DNA from: Abelmoschus esculentus
Lineage: Eukaryota; Streptophyta; Magnoliopsida; Malvales; Malvaceae
Direction: 5' to 3'
Assembly: GCA_035048815.1 (NCBI GenBank)
Contig: JAUCBN010000029.1
Location: 16,298,501 to 16,362,500, forward strand
Length of the DNA: 64,000 bases
Shown: positions 36,146 to 47,979 of the stretch, one piece after another
Position numbering within the stretch: the first letter of the stretch is position 1
Layout of the letters: each line of letters starts with the position of its first letter
Notes under the pieces: model-generated
What the model saw: only the letters and a program-made list of their open reading frames with translations
The model's database searches: none
Told to the model about the DNA's origin: nothing
Position numbers and translations under genes: made by a program

Positions 36146-36611
36146 TTACAACAATTTTTATAATAATAATTTTTTTCGATGAACAATTATATTTAAAAAC
36201 AGGGGATAAATTTGTAAATAAAATAAATTTATAAAAAAATTAAATAAAGAGACAGGTAAAAAAATATTTGAAGCAAGAAAATGATTACTCCTCATCTCTT
36301 TTCTTTAAGTTTCTAATATATTATATTATTTTTTTTATTATATTTTTGTTTAAATCACAAGGGGTGAACTGCCACAAGCACCTCCCTCCAGGCAGATTGA
36401 GGCTATAATCACCAGGAGATGTGGATCAGCTGGACATGTAATGTAGAGCAAACAGACAATGTTCTAACAGATATTACATTACATACACGTATAAGATTAA
36501 CAAGTTTGCTACAAGAACAAGTTCTAGATAACCATTTACAGTAGAAACACATAGTTAATCACTGCAAATCTGATACAGTAAAGTTGGCAGTTGCCTCTTA
36601 TTGGATGTGAA

Positions 36612-38870
36612 CTAGGCAGCACCCTCCCTGAAAAGAATATTTGCCACTGGTGGTGGAACCCAGGCTGGGCTGCCTTCAGTCTGTTCATTCATATGTTGCA
36701 TCTCGCTATGAATCAAGCTGCTACGTCGACCTGTCTTTGATCTCCCGGTTCTCTTACCGATAAAAAGACCGAGCTTCATTGCTGTAAATAGACCCAATGC
36801 AACTACAAGTGGCCTCACGGACCAGTGAAAATCCTCAAGATGTTGATACTTGTTCATCAACCCTGGACAATTATTAAAGGAAACTACCTCTACTTCAGCT
36901 GGATCAGCCAAAAATTCTATGGATTCTTCTCGGAAACTTAATCTTCCAGGGAACTTGACAACAAGGCATCCATTAGGAAGGATCCAGCAAACTTTCCCGG
37001 TAGCCCAAATGCCTCCTCTTTTGCGTGGCCAATCGAAACGAGGGCTAAGCACATTGGATTTCAGCCTAACAAATTGACCAATGCAGTAAGATTCTGCCAT
37101 CTGAAACTCTGAACAATTCCCCTTCCAAAGGGTTTCTAACCCTATAAACCCAACAGCAACAGTTCCATCACGGTCAATGGAATGAAGAATGCCTACAGGT
37201 GAATGTCTTTTGTCTTCCTCTTTCAAACGCACCCAGTCCCCAGCTGCTAACCCAAGAGTGACCCTCTCAAGTCTTGAAACATGAACTCTTAACGGGTCAT
37301 GAATGCCGCGAACCCTCACCAAAACAAAACCATCTTCATCTGTGCCACCCACTACATTTCCTTCCGGAACATCCATATTTTCAGGTTTGCACAAGTTCGG
37401 CAGCTTTCTGGAACGCACTACGTCCCCCACATGCAAACAATCCTTTGAAAGAAACCAGTCTGTGTGGTCAGAGACAGTGTTGCTACTTATTTTGTCTCCG
37501 ATCTCTAAGCTGAAAATGTTGTTGCCATTAGCTAAAGATACCAGGCAAGTATGTAAACAATAAACATAACTGCATACAATATGATTGCTTGGCACATCAT
37601 GAGTAAAAAGTGTTTCGGAAGAGCGGAATACAGATCAGGAATCTTATTTCTATCTTAAACTACAAAATTGAACATGTACATATCAGAGACCCAACCTGTT
37701 AAACACGCGCAATATGTCTTTCATCAACGGGCGACGTCTGAAGTCATACTCAAAGCAGCCAAGAAGAACACTCTCAACTGGAGGAGGAAGGCCACTAGGA
37801 ATCAGTGGTTTCTCCTGTTTTCTAACAACCAGGTCATAAATGTCATCAGCCGATTTCCCATGCCAAGGAACAACGCCGGTGAGCATCTCCACAATGCTAC
37901 AGGCAAATCCCCATGAATCAGTCTCAAATGATAATGGACCTCTTATTTCTGGTTGCCATTGTTCCGGAGCCATGTAATTGGGCGTCCCAAGCCTGTGTGC
38001 CGTATCTGAGCTAGGCAATATAACTCCCAGGAGTAGATGTGGAATGCCAATATCCCCTAAAACTGCTTGGTCAGTTTCATTAAGAAGAAAGTTAAGTGGC
38101 TTGAGGTTAAGAACCAGTATCCCTTTCGAATGCAATTCCGAAATTCCCTGTGCCAAAGTAACTCCATACCTGCAAATATTAGATGCAACAAAAGTAAAAT
38201 TCTCTACTCTTTACAACCTTACATATAAACAAGAAGAAAAAAAGACATAATCTTCCATCTAGTCCAAGTTATTTGAGCTTAGAAATGCGGCTATCCGGTA
38301 GACATCACCTCAAAACATCCAGAAATGGGAGCTTTCCACCCTTAAGGCAAGTCATTTTATCTCCAACAGATCTCTCATAAAATTTCATAATAATACAAAT
38401 CTGCAGGGGAAAATAATCGAAACCAGTTTCTTAGCAAGACGATAAACTGTCATGTAGAGAACCGAAAAGGCAAAAACATCTATATGAAACACATAGCACA
38501 CCTTTCCGCTTATAATCGAAATTCCATGAAGAGAACAGACACTATCAACATGTTGGCATTTGGAGTACAAATCACCAAACTTTTCCACCAAAGTCCTCAT
38601 GGCATCCTGCTTAATTGGATGCAACATCTTGATGGCTACTTCATCATTCTGATCACAATCTTTGGTGGAACGACAGTAAGTCGCTAACCAAACATCACCA
38701 AAAGGCCCCCTTCCGATCCTATGCTGAAGTTTCAATACAGAAGGGTCAATCCATGGAGCTGTCGGATTCGAAGCCTGGACCACAGTTCTAAGTTTGTCAT
38801 CATCATCACCTTCCACGAACTCATACTCAGAGAAACTAGCAGACAGAGCATTCACAACTTCCCCAGCCAT
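36612..38870 (-). CDS. KOC1: KOC1-like kinase with KEG-type repeats and a C-terminal membrane anchor
   Basis: Four exons (38870-38502, 38400-38309, 38169-37696, 37509-36612) join in frame to 610 residues, close to the length I recall for Arabidopsis KOC1 (kinase of the outer chloroplast membrane 1). The N-terminal kinase domain has GRGPFGDVWLA, EVAIKML, GTPNYMAPEQW and ETDSWGFACSIVEMLTG. The catalytic loop reads LVLNLKPLNFLL (no HRD; Asn where Asp is expected) and DFG reads GDIGIP. The second half has repeats resembling the KEG/MIB-type SH3-like modules (HVGDVVRSR, GDWVRLKEED, GQFVRLKS). Near residue 560 a hydrophobic segment LVVALGLFTAMKLGLFIG is followed by basic residues, fitting a tail anchor. 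KOC1 supports plastid preprotein import; a plastid-envelope location here is inferred from homology. Confidence 0.8.
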
Positions 38871-39499
38871 TCCTTCGCGTCTTTCAAAAACAGAACACCC
38901 ATCAAACACAAGAAAGCAAAAAAAATGGTAGCTGATATTCAGACCAAGAATTCCCCAAGCACCAAAACAGGATATATTACAGAATACCAATAAATTTAAT
39001 GGGTTTTGTTTATGATAATCCAAAACAGAACAGAAATTAAGTTTTTATTTTCTTTGTACTAGAAGGAAAATACCAGAGACAAGTCACTTTCTTTTCCTAA
39101 GAGAATCCCGGAATAAGAATAAGATGCAAAAACAAAACCCCATGAAACCAAGCATATTCAGAGACAAGATTCATGGTACGAGAACTTACCTTAACAAAGA
39201 CCAAACTCGATCGGATGAACTGAACTGAACTAAAAAGAAAACAGTTGGAACTTGGAAGAAGAGTTTTGAGATATCGACGGATTAAAATAAAGAAGAAGAA
39301 AGATAATTGAGAAAGTTTAGGATTTTTTTAGATATTTGAAGCTGATATTGAGAAATAAGTAGTGGGAAAATGAAAGGAAAATGAGTAGTGTGGGAAAGAC
39401 CGAAAGGGAGAATTACAACAAGAGAAAGTTGCAGAAGCAACAGTTACCTTGGAATCTAAAACGAGAAAACATACTAGAACAAAACAACAGTCATGAAGA

Positions 39500-42400
39500 G
39501 TGGACACATATGAGGCAGATTTTACTATTTAGCCCAATAACTTTGTTCTAATTTTAGAGATTTTTATGATTTACGTTATAAATAAATTAAAAACCTTAAC
39601 AACTCAACACATAATTATTAATTATATATTAATATTTGATGTCTATCGTAAATTTTTTTAAGGTATATTATAATACTAAAAAATTGAATTTAAACCTTAA
39701 AAACCACGTTATTAAAAGAAAAAAATTCATAAGTCCCGAACATTTTCCAAAAAACTTGCATATACTTTCCCAAATAAAACACTAGTTTAATATAGGGCAA
39801 TTACTCCTATAGTCAGTAAACTATATGATGAATTTTAGTTTGATACACTTAATGAAAAACAACTTCAATTTGGGGACTTGACTTTTTAATTAATTTGATT
39901 TCTATCAAGAAACTTATTGTTGATCGGAATTGAGGACATGACCATTAAATATATATATATATAATAATAATACATTTGGTCCTCGTTATTTATGTAAAGT
40001 ATTAATTTTATTTTTTATATATCCGCTATCCACACAAATCAGTTGATTTTTTTCTATAAGGTAAAATATTTTTTATTAAATTAATATAAATGTATGGCTA
40101 ATAAAATTAACATAATAGAAATTATTTATCATTTTTCGATGTTTCTTTGTATATCTTCGTACTAAAATTTTAGATTTATGATTTAATTTAATTTTTTAAT
40201 GTTAAAACAGAATTTTTACTAAAATTATCGGTATAAAATGGAAAAAGTATATATAAATATCTATTTATCTATTTATCTTAGTTCAATAATACAAAATATA
40301 TAAACTAAATAAGTTCTAAATGGCGTAAATGTATCCTAACTTTCCCTCCATTATTTTTTTTAAGATTTAATTATCTAAACAAGTTAAGCATGAAAAATTA
40401 TATCATGGATCAGTTCCACACGTGTTCATGGGATCAATCACTAAAAACTATCCACTTCAGTAATTTTACCATGTCATATTTTTTTTCTCAAATTAATCTT
40501 CACTTGAAAAATTAAAAATTACTGAGGTGTGTAGTTTTTAGTGGTTGGTCCCATAGATAACGTGGTAAGACTGACACATGATATAATTTCTCGTTATGTA
40601 GGGATATGAGAGACCAATATAACACACAAATGGTTAAGTAATTAGTTATAACTGAATTAGTAATCAGTAGACCCGGTAAACTTGACGAGATAAAAGAACT
40701 GAATCGATTTATTTAAATCTAGATTTGAAATTAATTTGAATATAATAATTTAAATTTAATTTGAAATCTGAACCGAAACTGTTTGAATCCTAGTTGAATT
40801 AAAAATAGATTTGACCGAACCGAATGAATCCGAACTGATTTTCAATTGAATCTATTTCACCTAAATTAAATGCAACCCAAAATAAAAATATATTAAAATA
40901 AAGAAATATAGAATGTGAATTGTCGCACAATTCACCTGAAAACTAAGAATAAATTATTATGTTAGTCCCATTTGTTTATCCTAATATATTTTTATTACTT
41001 AAGTATCGTTAAATCTAGACAAGAAAATAACCTGACAATTAACTAAAATTAATTTTTTCCACTTTTCGTACGTGTTTTACAGGTTGATTTTACCCATATA
41101 AAACAAATTCAAAGAATCTTTCTTTATCCTAAAAAATCGAATTTAAATCGATTATAATCAAAATTAAAATAATTTTAATTAAAATAAATTGAACTGAATC
41201 TAAACCGAATGACACGTTTATTACTTCTCGTAATCAGTTTGTTAGGTTGTTATCTTGGTCGTTAGAAAGTTACAAAGTTGTTTTCATTTGGGCTTTATAA
41301 ACCCATCGATGTTAAATGAATATGGAAACCAGAATTTTATCCATTAAAAAAAAAATCATTCATCTTAGCATTTCACTTATTTTGAATTCTCAGACACCAC
41401 ACCTGCATTTCAAAACCAGCCAAATAAACAAAATTGCAAAGAGTTTAGCTGCTGCATATTATTTTTTTATTTTTTTAATTAGTTATAAAATTATAATAGT
41501 ATTTGTTCTAGAGTATACTCTCAACTATTTGACATTAATCGCTAAATCACTGTGCTATGCTGGTACATTATTGATGCTCAAACCCGTGTGACCTCCGGAA
41601 CCATCTAGCTGCTGCATATTAGATTGAAATGTGTTGAGTAACTAATTTTGATCTCTTTCTAACATGATCCTATCCATAAATAAATATACTCTCTCAATCC
41701 CACTTTTATTTATTACATAGCTTTTTATGGTAGTAAAGCTTAAGATTTTTATTTTTATTTTGAGAGCGAGATACTAATTATTCGAATCATTCTTTTTCTA
41801 TAGATGAATCAGTGGTCGAAGTTATTTAAGATTTTTATAGCTGAAATTGTATAGTTTAGACTCTTCAGTTTCGTCATTAATTGTACATATTTGCAGCGAG
41901 TGCCGACGGATGAGTTGTTAACCTACCTATAATTAAGAACTAGCATAATTGAATCACTTTTAACCATGTTTTTAATTCGTAATTGGAGAATAAATCACAA
42001 TTATGCAGATCTTGAGATTTAAACCTAGTGGACTTAACACCCTATGCCTATGAAGAAGAAAAACTACACCCATTCTTGTCTATTAAACATGTGGCGTAAA
42101 GGCGATGCTTAATTTCGTTAACTTTAAAACTAAAAAGTTTAAATATAATTAAATTAAAAAAAATTAAGGGAATTATAACTTAATTTTAATAATTTTAAAA
42201 TTTTTAAAGACTCGAAACACAGTTAAATTATAAAAATTAAGATAGACAATATTTGTTTAGACTGATCTGACGTTTAATCACTGATTTAATGATATTAAAC
42301 TTGCAATGTATACACCATCTATAGGTTGTATTTTCTTTTCTATCATGTGATTGTTTTAATAGAAGGTTGATTCCAGTTGTGGTACGTCGAACAGCCATAA

Positions 42401-43320
42401 GTTTCAATAACACAAACTCACTCAAAACCCTACAACAGTAGGCTGAGGTAATCACACACTTTGCTGCAGGATCTAAAAGGGGAAGGCAACCAATAAGATA
42501 TGGGGACGAAAAAAATATTATTTATTTATTTATTTATTAAAAAATATATATATATATATATAAATCATATAAAATAACGGTACCAAAAAAATTATGAGTA
42601 AAGTATATTTTTAGAGTGTATGATTTATATTTTAGGATATAGAAAATAAGGATTAGGGTTTAAAATTTAATTTTTTATTATTTTTTAATTAGAGATAGGG
42701 GAAACTACATGGGAATGGGGAGGGGCAATCGCCCCCAACCCGAAGAATTTTTTTTCACTTTTGTCCACTATTTAAATTCTTTTAAATTTTTTTTTGAATT
42801 TGTCCTCCTACTTTTAAATATATACGTTTTGCCCCCTCAATCTCAAATAAAGAATCCGCCTTGATTAGAGATAAAAAAAAACATAATAAAAAAAAATTCA
42901 AAAAATCTATTTAATCTTCACCACTAAAAAACGAAATTACTTTTTGTCATAAAAATCAGGATCACTAATCAACTACTCCAACTATTTAGAGTCCAATTAT
43001 AATATTTAATATGCCAACTCAAAAGCTAGAACTTCCCGTGCCACTATCACACATTTCAGACAATTCGTACTTTCCTAATTAGGGGTGTAATTGCGAAGGA
43101 TTGAAATAGTATCGAATTTAGTTTGATTTAATAAAAATTTAAATTAAATATTAATTATATTTTATTTTATTTAAATTAAATTTAAATAACTCACGATCAG
43201 TCTCGCTTACACATCAAAAAAATAATTCTTTCTTTCCCCTTCAATATTTTTACGTGCGTTCGCAATCAATAACCCTAATCTGCTAAGAGCTGCAAGAGGA
43301 TTGTCAACATGACAGTCTTC
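39500..43320. other. repeat-rich intergenic DNA, no gene recognised
   Basis: AT-rich, with ACCGAA/GAATCGA-type degenerate words (about 40670-41220), a long-inverted-repeat element (40391-40598), TA and TTTA microsatellites (about 42510-42562), part of a telomere-motif element (about 42595-42690) and a GGGGCAATCGCCCCC palindrome near 42721. Another TAGGGGTGTAATTG-type end lies at 43080. Confidence 0.5.
40391..40598. mobile_element. MITE with long terminal inverted repeats, copy A
   Basis: Left arm from TGAAAAATTATATCATG through ATCACTAAAAACTATCCAC; the right arm is its imperfect complement (GTGTAGTTTTTAGTGGTTGG ... ATGATATAATTTC). Arms of about 80 bp make up most of the 208-bp element. Confidence 0.6.
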
Positions 43321-43528
43321 GTTTATTCTCTGTGTTTGCAAACCCTAGTTTTGACATGGCTGCGTAGGTGAAAACCTTTATTGCTACAAACTACTAATTA
43401 CTCTGAATCTACAGTTTCCCATTCAATCCGCCGAAAGCAAGAATTTCAATGGCCTCTTTAAAACTGCAATCCCACTGCTTCCATATTTATGAGATCCCTG
43501 CAAGCTTTTTTCTCCAAAGGAACAAAAC

Positions 43529-44222
43529 ATGGTACAAACAAAGAAATTCAGAGGTGTCCGGCAGCGACAGTGGGGCTCTTGGGTGTCTGAGATTCGACAT
43601 CCTTTACTGTAATCCCACCTACTCTTATTATCACCCTGCCATGCCCGCATATTTATATGTGTATTGTATATATACTATGGTTTTAATTGTGTTTGGTGTT
43701 ATGAACAGGAAGAGACGAGTGTGGCTAGGCACATTTGAGACGGCCGAGGCTGCGGCAAGAGCATATGACCAGGCTGCCATTTTGATGAATGGACAAAATG
43801 CCAAGACCAATTTCCCCGCCGGTGATAAAAATGGTGGTCGTGGCGATGAGTCTCCGTTGCCGGCCAAGGCTCTTTCTGAGCTTCTGAATGCTAAGCTCAA
43901 GAAGTGTTGCAAAGACCAATCTCCATCTCTTACTTGCCTCAGGCTCGACACTGATAATGCTCATATCGGAGTGTGGCAAAAACGTGCCGGCACTCGTTCT
44001 AGTTCGAGTTGGGTCATGAGGGTTGAGCTTGGGAATAACAAGATGATGATACCGGCATCGGAAGATGGACCGCGGGCGTTATCGTCGGGGTCGATGTCGC
44101 AGAATGTGGGTGATGATATTGAAGGGGAAAGTCATGTGATGGGAGAAGAAGATAGGATGGCACTGCAGATGATAGAAGAATTACTCAATTGGAATTGTCC
44201 TATGACTTCAAGTGGAGTTTAG
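43529..44222 (+). CDS. SHN1: AP2/ERF transcription factor, SHINE/WIN1 clade
   Basis: Two exons, 43529-43608 and 43709-44222, give 197 residues. The protein starts MVQTKKFRGVRQRQWGSW and has one AP2 domain with the intron inside it (after IRHPL), then KRRVWLGTFETAEAAARAYD and NAKTNFP. Downstream motifs specific to the SHN/WIN1 clade are present: KLKKCCKDQSPSLTCLRLD and HIGVWQKRAG with SSWVMRVEL, and a C-terminal MALQMIEELLNWN. SHN factors are nuclear activators of cutin and wax synthesis genes. Compared with Arabidopsis WIN1 as I remember it, RQRHWG reads RQRQWG and WVAEIRHP reads WVSEIRHP. The ATG at 43529 gives the conserved clade N-terminus; the intron position matches the family. The paralogue (SHN1, 2 or 3) cannot be fixed from this alone. 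Confidence 0.9.
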
Positions 44223-44639
44223 GAAAAAAACATATCCATGGCATGCCATGTACATGCAATAAGCATTGTTTTGCCTGGTAATTGTGGGATTTAATTTCTA
44301 TATGAAAGCAAATGTAAGCAGCAATGCAACTGTTTAACCTATTAATCCAAGTTAAATGTCAGTTATCTGTTAGAATCTATAATCCTGTAAGAGAAAGGAC
44401 CTGGTTTTAGAGACCGAATTACCCATATGTTTGAAATGTCTCTTTTCAATTCAAACAAGGTTATATGTCAGTTGTTAAGTTCTCCTTGTTGCCTGAATGT
44501 TTGCTGCAAATAGGTGTCTGTCATATGGGTTAAACAACGTGGTTCACTCTACGAGTCCAATTCAAACTTTCTTTTTTCTCTATTATCATGAACACCAGGT
44601 AGGTAATTTGAATTCATAAATTGCAATTCGTCTAATTTT

Positions 44640-44870
44640 TTTTATACTTTTATTTGTGTCACCGTTTTAAATTAGAAGGTATAGGGTTTAGACTAATTTA
44701 GAGTTTAATATTATGGGTTGTGGTTAGGGTTTAGGGAATTAGGGATATGATATATTTTTAGGGTTTAGGGTATAAAAATTAAGGATAGGGTTTAAAATTT
44801 AATTTTTTAAAATTTTCAATAGAAGCATAGATGAAGGTGTATGATAAAAGAGTCAGAAATTTTTACCCAA
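44640..44870 (-). repeat. MITE-like element with TTTAGGG motifs, 3' of the SHN gene
   Basis: Inverted copy beginning near TTATTTGTGTCACCG and ending near AGAAGCATAGATGAAGG, with GGTTAGGGTTTAGGGAATTA inside. Confidence 0.6.
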
Positions 44871-44989
44871 CATTTATATATATTTTTAAAGATTAAGCTT
44901 TATATTTAGGGTTTAATGATAATTTATTGCTCCCTATTCTAATAATATTTAACTTAAATTTTCTTTTAAAAATATAATTATCTTGAAAC

Positions 44990-45262
44990 TGAAAAATTAT
45001 ATCTCGAGATATTATTGTCATGTCATCTACGAGATCAACCAATTAAATGCATCTATTTCATTAATTTTTCCATCTTATTTCTTTACGAAGTGAATCTTTA
45101 CTAATATTTATTATAAATTAGTTTAAAAACAATTTTCACCGAATGAAGATTCATTTGATAAAAAAATAAAATAAAAAATTTAATAAGAAAAATATATTTA
45201 ATCGGTTGGTCTCATAGACAACATAACGAGAATGACCCGTGATATAATTTCTCTTTAAAACT
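44990..45262. mobile_element. MITE with long terminal inverted repeats, copy B
   Basis: Same family as 40391. The left arm GAAAAATTATATCTCGAG runs to CGAGATCAACC; the right arm GGTTGGTCTCATAGACAAC runs to GTGATATAATTTCTC. The centre differs from copy A. Confidence 0.55.
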
Positions 45263-45743
45263 GCGTTTAAATTTTTGAAATACGTTTTGAAGTCTCCAAA
45301 TTTTCATTTTTAACATTTAAGTACTATAAAAAAACTCAATGATCATAAACTATCATCGAATTTTGTTTGTATAATGTGTGTATGGATGGATTCATTACCA
45401 CCATTCATGATATCAGTGAAATGAGTCACTGCCTTATGCAATCTGGGACCACTTAGGACGTTTGTTCTTATTACCCTTTTAATCTAATTGTACGCATAGG
45501 CGTAGGTGTAATATTGAATTACATAATTGAGATGATAATTCATTTATCTTAAATTATTACAATAATTTAATGCATCTGAAAGTGAAATCTAACTCAGTGA
45601 ACATGTAAAGGGAAGAAGAACTATAAGAAAAAAGAACATGGGAATTGTTTTCGATATTCTTGTTTATGTTGTTGGAGCCTGGAGGGATTCTGGACTTGAG
45701 AATGGTGATTGGTGAGGTTTCTTTAAACTATAGAATTTCAACA

Positions 45744-45780
45744 GTGAGCATCTTCTTCTTCTTCTTCTTCTTCTCCTCCA
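45744..45780 (+). repeat. TTC trinucleotide microsatellite
   Basis: A run of about nine TTC units followed by TCC, just upstream of the translocator-derived pseudogene. Confidence 0.85.
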
Positions 45781-45818
45781 TTTCCCTTCCGTGTGTCTCC
45801 TAAAAACCGAAAGTAACA

Positions 45819-46375
45819 ATGGGAAAGGCAGAATCTTTGAGCAAATCCTCAGGAGCATCCTTCTCTCCTACTCCTATGTCGCCATCTGGATCTTCCTCAG
45901 CTTCTCCCACATCGTCTACAACAAGATGTATAATTGGCCTTTTCCCATTTCTCTAACCACATCTACATGTCCTCTTATCCACCCTCGCTTTCTTCCTCAT
46001 CAAGGTATTTCGATTTGTCTAGCCCGTTACCTTGTCTCGCCACCTTTATCTCTCCTCCGTTTGTTATGATCCAAATCTTGCTTACTTCTAAAGGGTTCAC
46101 CTTGAATCCCATCACTTTTCTGTATTATAACGTTGGCACCATGTTGTTTGGTTTTCTTGTTGGTGCCGTGGATTTTTGTTGAGTTCCCGGTTTTGAAAGA
46201 GACTTCGGAGTTCCATTTCGATTTCCTCATTTTCAGTACCAATTCTTTGTATGCTTTTGCTCTGAATCTATCTGTTTTCCTACTCGTTGGAAAGACGTCT
46301 GCTTTGACCATGAATGTGGCTGGGGTTGTCAAGGACTGGTTGCCTTCTCATGGTCTGTGATTAAGGATGCTTCTC
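45819..46375 (+). pseudogene. Sugar-phosphate/phosphate translocator (triose-phosphate transporter family) pseudogene
   Basis: Fragments in different frames follow the order of plant probable sugar phosphate translocators (At3g17430/At1g48230-like). The start MGKAESL is out of frame with SILLSYSYVAIWIFLSF and MYNWPFPISLT. Then come LAFFLIKVFRFV followed by TAG, TLSRHLYLSSV, a jump that omits about 80 central residues to IQILLTSKGFTLNPITFLYY, then APCCLVFLLVPWIFVEFPVL, LKETSEFHFDFLIF, KTSALTMNVAGVVKDWL and, after a small deletion, AFSWSVIKDA. At least four frame changes, one stop and a large internal deletion make it nonfunctional. The parents are multi-pass Golgi/ER membrane carriers. Confidence 0.82.
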
Positions 46376-46665
46376 TCCTACTCCTATTCTGGCTGTCTGC
46401 ATTTGGGTTTTGGTATATTGGTTTACAGGTCTCCAAATTCATTGCATAAGCTGGTTGTTATGGCCATTTCTTAGTAAACAACACAATTTCATTGAGAATA
46501 TATCTGATTCCCAAGCATCAATTTTCATATTTATCTTCATAAATTCCATAGGTGCAACTATATTTTCTTTTCTGTTTTACAAAATAGAGCAATGAAGGGG
46601 GAGCTAAACTAACAAGTACCACTCCTTGCAACTAAGAGTTTTCAATCACAAGTCGAGTAAGAGAC

Positions 46666-47978
46666 TTAAACCCTCAATGCCACCTGATCTTGCCATGTGA
46701 TCTTTCGTTTCCCGACTCGTTTTGGGCCGTTTCCAGTATTCCAGCAGGCAGATAGTTTAATATCACAGCGCTGCTCGTCATTTCCGATACTGATTGAACT
46801 TTTCTTGAGTTCCTCTATTCTCACTGAGTTGACATTAGCCTGCAGTTCTTCCTCCTCTGTCTACAAGGGAATAAAAGTTGAGAAGAAATTAGCTCAAGAT
46901 CAAATATTATATAACATGCAAATTTACAGACAATGACTCATACTAACTACAAGTTGATTACCGAAATCTGGTTTAAATCAAAAACTGGTGCCATGCTTCG
47001 AGCATCAGCCTCCTTTTCGCAGTAAAGCCTTTCCTTCTGGTTCAAGTCGATAGTCGGTAAAGAACTTCGCAGAGTAACTTGAACTTCCTCCTTTTCACAG
47101 AAAACTTTCTGCTGCATTTGGTTTAAGTTGATCATTGGAGGAGGATGAGTGAGTGCGGTTTCCTTTTCACCATAAGTCTTTCCCTTCTGGTTCAAATCAA
47201 AACTTATAGCTAGGTGTCGCATAGAATGTTCCTTTCCTGTAGATGTTTTCCCCTCCATATTTGCTTTACTTCTGATCACCGTACTCCGTGGTGGCACAGA
47301 GAATAGTTCTGCCGTAGTGTTCGAAGATCGGTTTTGCATCAAGAATCTGTGCTTTCTTTTCAAGAACCTAAGAACAAAAAATATGATCAAAACTCGAAAT
47401 ATTAACTCCACATCAATAATCACAATGCTAATGTTATGCAAATCCTACAAATTTATGGAGGACAGGAACAAGGCCATTACCGGACTTCAGCCAACAGGGT
47501 CGATTTTCGCTCTTTCAACATCTGCAATTTCTTTCTTATGGCATCTTCTTCCTGGAAAACACATAGAAGAAATAAGTTGAGACTAAAATCAAGGTTTGAA
47601 GAAAGACTATAAACAAACTATCAATCCCAGTCCCCAGAAACAATACAATCATGTTGATCATTCTATGAAGGCTCAGTGGACCACAACTATCATTTGAAAC
47701 AATAAGATAGATCCAAACGATCATGTTCGATTCTTATTCTTAAAAGATTGAAAACATGAACATATACCAAAATCACCCAGAGGACTAAAATCACTGGATC
47801 TAATAAAAACTTTACAAAATTAGCTCAAAATCTAAACAATCAGCAAGAAAGTTATTACCTTCTGCAAGTCTTGAAAGTCTTGCAAAAGGTTCCGGTGCTT
47901 GAACCTGGTCCTTTGGTCCTCATACACGGCATATGGAGAATACACCATGGAAGCAGCACCCACTTTCATCTTCTTCAT
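46666..47978 (-). CDS. Unnamed plant protein with four DLNQ/NLNQ motifs
   Basis: Four exons (47978-47859, 47551-47481, 47367-46962, 46860-46666) join in frame to 263 residues. The start is MKKMKVGAASMVYSPYAVYE, then a basic region QRTRFKHRNLLQDFQDLQK, a short coiled-coil-like stretch EEDAIRKKLQMLKERKSTLL and basic FLKRKHRF. The middle has four spaced motifs: SFDLNQKGK, MINLNQMQQ, TIDLNQKER and VFDLNQIS, with CEKE or GEKE between them. The C-terminus is basic (GPKRVGKRKITWQDQVALRV). I recognise it as a plant-only uncharacterised type but cannot name it. DLN repeats resemble the EAR repressor motif (DLNxxP) without the proline, so a nuclear co-repressor-binding role is speculation. All splice sites are GT-AG and the frame is intact. 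Confidence 0.7.
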
Positions 47979-47979
47979 G

